This document shows, piece by piece, positions 55,252-62,668 of a stretch of 64,000 nucleotides of DNA. Position numbers and translations under genes: made by a program. The notes under the pieces were generated by a model. It was not told the DNA's origin and did no database searches. It saw nothing but the letters and a program-made list of their open reading frames with translations. This stretch comes from Mucilaginibacter robiniae. Lineage in GTDB: Bacteria > Bacteroidota > Bacteroidia > Sphingobacteriales > Sphingobacteriaceae. Within the stretch, counting starts at the first letter, position 1. Each line of letters starts with the position of its first letter. The DNA is taken from assembly GCF_012849215.1 (NCBI RefSeq), contig NZ_CP051682.1:2790001-2854000 (forward strand). Direction: 5' to 3'.

Positions 55252-56402
55252 ATGTGAATGATACGGTAAAGCCCAAACGCTTACTATCACTAGATGCCTT
55301 ACGAGGGTTTGATATGTTCTGGATTATGAGCGGCGAAACGGTTGTGCATACTTTAGCCAAAGCCACTAACTGGCCGCTTGTGGTATGGATGTCAGGACAG
55401 CTGCATCATACAGAATGGAACGGTATTACTTTTTATGATATGATATTTCCGTTATTCCTGTTCATTGCGGGGGCGGCCATGCCGTACTCTATGCAATCTA
55501 GAATAACACAGCTGGGCGTGAGCAACGCTTCTCAACTACCTAAATTAATTAAGAGGCAGATTTATAGGAATATGCTTAGGCGTGCATTGACGCTTGTATT
55601 GCTGGGGATGGTAGTTAATGGACTGCTTAAATTTAATGGATACGAACATACCCGGTTTGCAAGTGTATTGGGGCGCATTGGCTTAGCTTGGTTTTTTGCC
55701 GGATTAATTTATTTGAACAACTCTGTTAAAGGGCAGGTCGTGTGGTTTGCAGTACTTTTGTTAGGGTATTGGGCAGCTATGATGCTGATCCCTGTTCCGG
55801 GTTATGGGGCAGGTGTTTTAACTATGGATGGTAGCTTGGAATCCTACATCGACCGACTCTTGTTACCAGGCAGGCTACATGATGAAGTACACGATCCTGA
55901 AGGAATATTATCCACCATACCGGCTATTGGCACAGCACTGCTTGGTATGTTCGCTGGTCAATTTTTAAAATATGATTCAGTTAACTGGTCTATGCTTAAG
56001 AAAGGTGGATATCTGCTTCTGGCTGGCATTTTGTTAATTGCTTTAGGCACTTTATGGAATCTGAGCTTCCCCATCAACAAGCGATTATGGACCAGCTCTT
56101 TTGTGCTATATGTAGGCGGTTTTAGTTTGGTGTTTTTGGCCATATTTTATTTGATTATTGATGTAGCTGGCTATCGTAAATGGGCATTCCCTTTTGTGAT
56201 TATCGGTGCTAATTCTATACTAATTTATATGGCTTCTGAGGGGTTGATTGATTTTGGACACATAGCAGATTACCTTTTTGGTGGCTTAATACAATTTGTA
56301 TCCTCCGGTTGGATGGCTGTATGTAAGGCTGTTGCTGTTACTGTTGTACAATTTATGTTGTTGTACTTTTTATACCGGCACAAAATTTTTCTAAAAATTT
56401 AA
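55248..56402 (+). CDS. HGSNAT-like membrane N-acetyltransferase (DUF5009)
   Basis: 384 residues, about 10-11 transmembrane helices. LLSLDALRGFDMFWIM at the start and GQLHHTEWNGITFYDMIFPLFLFIAGAAMP (the His-containing active-site loop) match heparan-alpha-glucosaminide N-acetyltransferase. In lysosomes HGSNAT moves acetyl from cytosolic acetyl-CoA across the membrane onto a terminal alpha-glucosamine so NAGLU can cut it. Overlap with the GH89 gene strongly suggests the same two-step logic in the periplasm. Confidence 0.9.
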   Translation: MNVNDTVKPKRLLSLDALRGFDMFWIMSGETVVHTLAKATNWPLVVWMSGQLHHTEWNGITFYDMIFPLFLFIAGAAMPYSMQSRITQLGVSNASQLPKLIKRQIYRNMLRRALTLVLLGMVVNGLLKFNGYEHTRFASVLGRIGLAWFFAGLIYLNNSVKGQVVWFAVLLLGYWAAMMLIPVPGYGAGVLTMDGSLESYIDRLLLPGRLHDEVHDPEGILSTIPAIGTALLGMFAGQFLKYDSVNWSMLKKGGYLLLAGILLIALGTLWNLSFPINKRLWTSSFVLYVGGFSLVFLAIFYLIIDVAGYRKWAFPFVIIGANSILIYMASEGLIDFGHIADYLFGGLIQFVSSGWMAVCKAVAVTVVQFMLLYFLYRHKIFLKI

Positions 56403-56429
56403 GTTGATAGCTTTATTAGGTTTAACTGA

Positions 56430-58751
56430 ATGCACAGGTTTACAATAATACGCTATGCCTCAAGTTGGGAGTATTTACTTAGTAGGTTAAGTAAGTGTTT
56501 GTTACTCATACTACTAACAACACCTATACAGCTTTTGGCGCAAGTAAAACCGCATAAATATGTGGATCCACGTATAGGGTCAGAAGGTCAGGGGCGCGTT
56601 TTTATTGGCCCGTCTTGTCCGTTCGGTATGATTAAACCTAGTCCTGATTGTACGGTTAAATCCAATAGTGGCTGGTTGCCGGAGCCGGCTCCCATAACTG
56701 GGTTTGGGCAGGTACATGTAAGTGGTACAGGTGGTGGCCCTAAGTACGGTAATATCCTGATAATGCCTTTTAGCGACAAGCTGGATAGCATAGACCACTC
56801 GTCAATGCGCCAAAACGAAAAAATGGCTTTGGGATACTATAGTGTGTTGCTGAAAAAGCATCAAATTAAAACGGAAATTACCACTGCCGAAAAAGCTGCA
56901 ATTTATCGCTTTACCTTTCCTAAACAAGCTGCAAAAGCATTGGCTATTGATGCCGGGTTCTTTTTGGGTGAACAACCCATACCTGATGCGCGTGAAGCAC
57001 AACAATTTGTAGGTTCTGAAATTGAAGTTGTATCTGCTACCGAAGTGCGTGGCTATAGTCGTATTAGAGGGGGGTGGAATAACGGTGCCGCTTACACGGT
57101 TTATTTTGATGCCATGTTTGATGCACCTATAGATCACCTGACTTCCTGGAAAAATAAAAAGCTTTACCCCGGCGTGTCGCAGCAGTTTGATTCGGGTGAA
57201 AAAACAGGTGTTTTGCTGGGTTTCAAAAATGGAAGTTCTGATACCTTGAAAGTCAAAGTCGGTATATCATTTATCAGTTCAGGCAAGGCTAAAGAAAACA
57301 TAGCTCAGGAAATTCCGCACTGGAATTTTGAGAACGTACGCGCACAAGTGGAAAATAAATGGGATGAAATGCTGAGCCGTATTGAAATCAACGCTGATGC
57401 AACCATCGAGCAGAAAAAGATGTTTTATACCAGTCTTTATCATACCATGCTGATGCCGGTTAACCGGACAGGCGAAAACCCTTTGTGGAATGGTAATGCG
57501 CCTTATTACGATGATTTTTATGCTATTTGGGATACCTTCCGATCATCAAACCCGCTTATTACTCTGATATCTCCTAAACGTCAGATTAATATTGTTAATG
57601 CCTTGTTAAACATTTACCAGCATGATGGGTACATGCCTGATGCCCGAAGCGGTAACTATAATGGCCGTACACAAGGTGGCTCCAATGCCGAGGTGCTTAT
57701 AGCCGATGCTTATGCTAAAGGCTTACCAGGCATTGATTATAATTTAGCACTGGAAGCTATGCTTAAAGATGCAACTGTACCCCCAGGTGGAATTGAAGAG
57801 AAAGAAGGACGAGGAGGATTAGTAGAGTATAACCACTTAGGCTATGTTCCTTATCATATACCAAGGGCGGGCAACCGCACAACTGATTACGCTTATGAAG
57901 ATTATTGCATTGCTATGGTGGCCAAAGGGCTAAACCGTACTAAAGTGTACAACAGGTTTATCAAACAAGCAGATAACTGGCAAAACCTGTGGCGCAATGA
58001 TTATAAAGATCATGGTGCTACTGGCTTTATCATGCCGAAAGATTCGGCTGGAAAGTGGTTGGATGATATACCTTACGGCACCGCCAATAACCAGCACCCA
58101 ACCTTCAAGTACACGCCCTTAAGCCGTGAATATCCTTGGTATGTTTGCCATTGGTGTGGCTTTTTTTATGAAGCAACTTCTTGGGAGTATTCATTGAGCA
58201 TCCCGCATCAGGTTCCTGTACTTATTGAAAAATCAGGCGGGAAGGAAGCGTTTAAACAACGGCTGGATACCTTGTTTGAAAATAGGTTTTACAATGTGGA
58301 TAACGAACCTTCATTCCTCACACCCTGTTTATACCACTGGATTGGTCGGCCTGGTTTAAGTAGCCGTCGTATCAGGCAAATTGTATTAGATAACTTTAAT
58401 ACCACGGCAACAGGATTGCCTGGTAATGATGATTCAGGAGCTATGTCATCATGGCTGGCCTTTCAAATGATGGGCTTTTATCCTAATGCGGGTCAGTCCT
58501 ATTACCTGCTTAACTCACCTATGCTCAAGCAGGTTACTTTGCACCAGGAAAATGGGACTAATTTCAAGATAACTGCTCATCATCTTTCTGCAAAAAACAT
58601 TTACATCCAATCAGCAAAGCTTAATGGCAAAGCTCTGAATCAGGCTTGGATTGAACATGCTGATATAATAAAAGGAGGTGATCTTAGTTTTGAAATGGCG
58701 GATAAACCATCAGCTTGGGGAACGCAAGTTTTACCTCCCGTTAAAAATTGA
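56430..58751 (+). CDS. GH92 alpha-mannosidase
   Basis: 773 residues with a signal peptide (to about 37). The N-terminal beta-sandwich has YVDPRIGSEGQGRVFIGPSCPFGMIKPSPD, and the (alpha/alpha)6 domain has DDFYAIWDTFRSSNPL, the Ca2+/catalytic segment GGLVEYNHLGYVPYH and GNDDSGAMSSWLAFQMMGFYP, the usual GH92 signature. These Ca2+-dependent exo-enzymes mostly cut alpha-1,2-mannose, sometimes alpha-1,3/1,4/1,6. It is 28 bases after the acetyltransferase gene, in the same operon. Confidence 0.94.
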   Translation: MHRFTIIRYASSWEYLLSRLSKCLLLILLTTPIQLLAQVKPHKYVDPRIGSEGQGRVFIGPSCPFGMIKPSPDCTVKSNSGWLPEPAPITGFGQVHVSGTGGGPKYGNILIMPFSDKLDSIDHSSMRQNEKMALGYYSVLLKKHQIKTEITTAEKAAIYRFTFPKQAAKALAIDAGFFLGEQPIPDAREAQQFVGSEIEVVSATEVRGYSRIRGGWNNGAAYTVYFDAMFDAPIDHLTSWKNKKLYPGVSQQFDSGEKTGVLLGFKNGSSDTLKVKVGISFISSGKAKENIAQEIPHWNFENVRAQVENKWDEMLSRIEINADATIEQKKMFYTSLYHTMLMPVNRTGENPLWNGNAPYYDDFYAIWDTFRSSNPLITLISPKRQINIVNALLNIYQHDGYMPDARSGNYNGRTQGGSNAEVLIADAYAKGLPGIDYNLALEAMLKDATVPPGGIEEKEGRGGLVEYNHLGYVPYHIPRAGNRTTDYAYEDYCIAMVAKGLNRTKVYNRFIKQADNWQNLWRNDYKDHGATGFIMPKDSAGKWLDDIPYGTANNQHPTFKYTPLSREYPWYVCHWCGFFYEATSWEYSLSIPHQVPVLIEKSGGKEAFKQRLDTLFENRFYNVDNEPSFLTPCLYHWIGRPGLSSRRIRQIVLDNFNTTATGLPGNDDSGAMSSWLAFQMMGFYPNAGQSYYLLNSPMLKQVTLHQENGTNFKITAHHLSAKNIYIQSAKLNGKALNQAWIEHADIIKGGDLSFEMADKPSAWGTQVLPPVKN

Positions 58752-58754
58752 TGA

Positions 58755-59321
58755 ATGAGAAAGTTTATCTTAAAATTGCTCCTGTTATTCATCGCTTTTG
58801 CTGCTCACGCACAAAAAGGCCAGTTGGTGATACAAAAGGGCAGTACCTTAAATTATACGCTTTATCTGCATGGGCAGCAGGTTGCGTTTGAACTCAAGGT
58901 AAAACACCTGCAAGATAGCTTGGTGCTTGATTGGAAAATGCGCAACACCACCAGCGGAACTTATGTGATATTGCACCAAGCCTTACTAAAGGCTGATAAG
59001 CTGAACTTTGTACAACCTGAAGCCAATCGGGTTTATGTTTTACCTTCCGATCAAACTTTTTTCATGATCTCTAAATCGGCATTTAATCATATGCTTCAGT
59101 ACAAAAATTTCGTTTATGATAATACGGTATATCAATTGGATACGAATAGGCATTTACCAGCTACAAATCTATCCAATAGCGAAGCTTGGAATACGTTGCA
59201 TGTAATTGCTCAAAATGAAACAACCGAGTTATGGATTCTTAACAATCCCGACTTTCCATTGATATGTCGTATAAAAGGTAATCCTTTAGGGATCGACATG
59301 ATATTAAACACGATCAAATAA
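58755..59321 (+). CDS. Hypothetical secreted protein between GH92 and phosphoesterase
   Basis: 188 residues, signal peptide ending AAHAQ (about 20). A beta-rich mature part without recognisable motifs. It starts 3 bases after the GH92 stop and ends 2 bases before the phosphoesterase start, so it is part of the operon and probably of the same pathway. It could be a small binding or chaperone-like protein; no function is claimed. Confidence 0.7.
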   Translation: MRKFILKLLLLFIAFAAHAQKGQLVIQKGSTLNYTLYLHGQQVAFELKVKHLQDSLVLDWKMRNTTSGTYVILHQALLKADKLNFVQPEANRVYVLPSDQTFFMISKSAFNHMLQYKNFVYDNTVYQLDTNRHLPATNLSNSEAWNTLHVIAQNETTELWILNNPDFPLICRIKGNPLGIDMILNTIK

Positions 59322-59323
59322 CT

Positions 59324-60298
59324 ATGAAACGTAGAGATTTTGTAAAGAACACCACCCTGACAGCATTAGGAGCATCCTTAATTGCTCCACTTGAATCGTT
59401 AGCTGATTCACCGGTAACTCATCTGGAAAGTGATGATCTTTCTCTCAGTGCAGGGTTAGATAATGGTTATCCGCTCAACTTTATGGCTATTGGCGATTGG
59501 GGGCGTAATGGTGAGTACCACCAGTTAGAAGTAGCCAAGCAGATGGGCGATTGGGGGAAAATGCATCCTAACAATTTCATTGTTTCAGTAGGGGATAATA
59601 TCTATCCGAGAGGGGTAGCCAGCGAGTTGGATCCACAATGGCATTTCTCTTTTGAAAGTATTTATACAGCGCATTCTTTACAAACGGATTGGTACCCGGT
59701 GCTAGGTAATCATGACTACATTTCGGAACCTGAGGCACAGATACGGTATAGCAAAATCAGCAGGCGCTGGAATATGCCAGCACGTTATTATACAAAGGAG
59801 TTTTCTTTAGGTGCTGATAAAGGTAAGGCCTTGTTGGTAATGATAGATACGCAACCTATCATTTACGATTTGAAAGATCAGCAGCCCGAAAAGCAACTGG
59901 CATGGATCAATAAAACGCTTGCTGAAGCATCAGCTGATGTGAAGTGGAAAATTGTAGTGGGTCACCACCCTTGTTACACCGTAGGTCCACGTGCAAAGAA
60001 CTATGATACATTGGCTATACGCAAAGCATTAACTAAAATGTTTGAAGAACATAAGGTAGATGTTTACCTAGCCGGGCACGATCACTCTTTGCAGCACCTG
60101 AAACCGGATGGTTTTACCAATTACTTCATTAGTGGAGCAGGCTCGGAGCTTACTTCGGTAACTTCGGGTATAGCTTACAGCAAGTACCAGGTGTCTGACA
60201 ATGGTTTTATGTACTTCTCAGTTTCTCCTGAAAAGTTGGCTGTTAAGACCATAAACTATAAAGGTGATGTATTGTATGAGACTATGCTAAATAAATAA
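59324..60298 (+). CDS. Tat-exported metallophosphoesterase (purple acid phosphatase-like)
   Basis: 324 residues. The N-terminus MKRRDFVKNTTLTALGASLIA has a Tat-like motif and a hydrophobic stretch. Binuclear metal motifs are in order: AIGDWG (Asp), VGDNIYPRG (Asp/Asn), LGNHDY (Asn-His-Asp), VVGHHPCYT (His) and LAGHDHSLQH (His-Asp-His). The layout matches mammalian type-5 tartrate-resistant acid phosphatase. In the periplasm it should remove phosphate from a phosphorylated glycan or metabolite, which is unusual in a simple plant-polysaccharide locus. Confidence 0.92.
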   Translation: MKRRDFVKNTTLTALGASLIAPLESLADSPVTHLESDDLSLSAGLDNGYPLNFMAIGDWGRNGEYHQLEVAKQMGDWGKMHPNNFIVSVGDNIYPRGVASELDPQWHFSFESIYTAHSLQTDWYPVLGNHDYISEPEAQIRYSKISRRWNMPARYYTKEFSLGADKGKALLVMIDTQPIIYDLKDQQPEKQLAWINKTLAEASADVKWKIVVGHHPCYTVGPRAKNYDTLAIRKALTKMFEEHKVDVYLAGHDHSLQHLKPDGFTNYFISGAGSELTSVTSGIAYSKYQVSDNGFMYFSVSPEKLAVKTINYKGDVLYETMLNK

Positions 60299-60364
60299 TG
60301 CCTTTGCCAGGCAATCTGCTTGAAGATGATGGGTTTCGTACGGTTTAATACAACCAGTTTTTTC

Positions 60365-62656
60365 ATGAACGCTACATTCTATAAAAAGTACATTCTGTGT
60401 AGTATTGCCTTGTTGTTGGTTGGGTATGCGCATGCACAAAGCTTGGTTCAATATGTGCAGCCTATGGCTGGTACGGCAGCGGCAACCACTAAGGCTGCTT
60501 TAAAACATGGTACCGGACTGGAACTTAACGCTAACACCATACCCGCGGTAACCGTTCCGTTTGCAATGACACAATGGACACCGCAAACCCAAACCACGGA
60601 AAATAAATGTATGGCACCTTACTACTATAAAGATTCTGTTTTTTATGGTATTCGAGGATCGCATTGGTTAAGTGGTTCTTGTACGCAAGATTATGGAAGC
60701 TTCAGTATCATGCCCGTAGCCGGAAAGCTCAAAACATCTGGCTATGGTGTGCCCTTCAAACATGTTGATGAACTGACAACACCCTATCTCTATCGTATAA
60801 ATTTGAAGGATGCGCATCTGAGTGCATCCGTAACAGCTACGAGCCGATGCGGCATGATGCAGTTTGAAATGCATAAAACCGATAGCCTTTACCTGCTAAT
60901 CAGACCTCATAGTGATTATAAAGAAGGGTTTATCAGAATCAACGCAACAAAAGGTGAGGTGTATGGTTACAATCCTGTTCATCGGATTTATCAGGGGTGG
61001 GGAAAGCAGGCTGGTTTTAGCGGATACTTTATCATTAAATTCGAAAAAGCTTTTTCCACTAGCGGAACTTTTAATGACAAGGAGTTATTTAAATTGGATA
61101 GTCTCCGCAATGAGGCTGGGGTTGGTGCTTATGTTGGCCTGAAACTAAGTAAAGGTGAAAAGCTGACTATCCGGATAGGTACTTCTTTTACCGGCTTGGC
61201 AGGTGCACGTAAAAACCTCAATGCTGAACTACTTAATTTTAATTTTGATGCCGCTGTTCAACAAGGTAAATCAGTTTGGGAAAAAGCTTTGGGGCAAATC
61301 AAGGTAGAAACGGATAAAAAAGAGGATAAGCAAATTTTTTACACTTCTTTGTATCATGCTATGCAACACCCCAGATTGTATAGCGATGAGGATGGCGTTT
61401 ACCCAATGTTTTCCTCAAATTATCAGAATGCAGTATTACCACAGGGAAGTTACTATGATGATTTTTCCATGTGGGATATCTACCGGGCACAGCTACCCTT
61501 GTTTGAAATTTTGAATCCCTCTTTAATTAATAATCTGGTACAATCTCTTATACTGAAAGGAAAGCAAGGAGGCTGGATGCCCATATTCCCCTGTTGGAAT
61601 AGTTATACTTCTGAAATGATAGGCGATCATACCACTTCAGTTATTGCCTCAGCGTATTTAAAAGGTATTCGAAATTATGATGTTAACGAGGCCTATCAGG
61701 TGTTACGGCGAAATGCTTTTGATATACCCAATAACCATGATGATTATGTGGAGGGTAAAGGCCGCAGGGCGTTGGATAGTTATTTAAAATATCACTTTAT
61801 ACCACTGGAAGATAGCGTAAAAGATGCCTTTCATAAACAAGAGCAGGTAAGCCGAACTTTAGAGTACGCCTATGATGATTATGCCTTAGCTCAGTTTGCC
61901 GTTGCGCTGAAAAAAACTGATGATTATAAAGCGTTGATGAACCGTGCTAAATATTATGTGAATGTTTTTGACCCATCAACTAAAATGGCACGTGGGCGCT
62001 ATGCTGATGGTAGCTGGATAAAGCCTTACCATCCGGATAAGAAAATCAGTTACATAACGGAAGGCACGCCACGTCAGTACACATTTTATGTGCCGCATGA
62101 CGTAAATGGATTAGCAAGGCTTATGGGCGGTACATCAAAGCTTGAGCAAGCTTTAGATAGTTTGTTCAATAAAAATGAATATTGGCATGGCAACGAGCCG
62201 GGGCATCAAATTCCATTTATGTATAATTATACCGCATCACCCTGGAAAACACAACGCCAGGTGCACAAGATACTTGCCGAGGAGTACAGTAGTGGGCCTG
62301 GTGGTTTAGGTGGAAATGATGATGCCGGGCAAATGTCGGCCTGGTATGTGTTTGCAGCCATAGGGTTTTACCCGGTAAATCCGGTATCAGGCGAGTACCT
62401 GCTTACTTCGCCGCTTTTTAACCGAACAACCATCGCATTGCCTCATGGTAAGAAGCTGGAGATTGTATGTTATAAGAAGAGTGCATCAGCACAATATATT
62501 CAATCAGCCCGCTGGAATGGCACTCCGTTTAGCCATAATTACATTCGTTACAGTGATATAATGCAAGGCGGCAAACTGGAGTTATTTCTGCAAAGCACCC
62601 CCAGTAAAAGCTGGGGTGTAAATGCAGCTAATCAACCTAAAGGGTTAACTCAATAA
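60365..62656 (+). CDS. Second GH92 alpha-mannosidase, divergent
   Basis: 763 residues from the ATG at 60365, which opens the signal peptide (to YAHAQ); TTG/ATG codons at 60320-60329 are in frame but poorly placed. GH92 landmarks are DDFSMWDIYRAQLPLFE, YVEGKGRRALDSYLKYHFIP (where the first enzyme has an EYNHLGY-type segment) and GGNDDAGQMSAWYVFAAIGFYPVNP. The catalytic segment differs from the first copy, so a different linkage preference is likely. In operon with the phosphoesterase. Confidence 0.92.
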   Translation: MNATFYKKYILCSIALLLVGYAHAQSLVQYVQPMAGTAAATTKAALKHGTGLELNANTIPAVTVPFAMTQWTPQTQTTENKCMAPYYYKDSVFYGIRGSHWLSGSCTQDYGSFSIMPVAGKLKTSGYGVPFKHVDELTTPYLYRINLKDAHLSASVTATSRCGMMQFEMHKTDSLYLLIRPHSDYKEGFIRINATKGEVYGYNPVHRIYQGWGKQAGFSGYFIIKFEKAFSTSGTFNDKELFKLDSLRNEAGVGAYVGLKLSKGEKLTIRIGTSFTGLAGARKNLNAELLNFNFDAAVQQGKSVWEKALGQIKVETDKKEDKQIFYTSLYHAMQHPRLYSDEDGVYPMFSSNYQNAVLPQGSYYDDFSMWDIYRAQLPLFEILNPSLINNLVQSLILKGKQGGWMPIFPCWNSYTSEMIGDHTTSVIASAYLKGIRNYDVNEAYQVLRRNAFDIPNNHDDYVEGKGRRALDSYLKYHFIPLEDSVKDAFHKQEQVSRTLEYAYDDYALAQFAVALKKTDDYKALMNRAKYYVNVFDPSTKMARGRYADGSWIKPYHPDKKISYITEGTPRQYTFYVPHDVNGLARLMGGTSKLEQALDSLFNKNEYWHGNEPGHQIPFMYNYTASPWKTQRQVHKILAEEYSSGPGGLGGNDDAGQMSAWYVFAAIGFYPVNPVSGEYLLTSPLFNRTTIALPHGKKLEIVCYKKSASAQYIQSARWNGTPFSHNYIRYSDIMQGGKLELFLQSTPSKSWGVNAANQPKGLTQ

Positions 62657-62668
62657 TCATTTCGCCGC

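Noticed and set aside
56802..57137. 111-codon minus-strand frame (and two overlapping ones near 56580-56798)
   Set aside because: Antisense shadow of the first GH92 gene.
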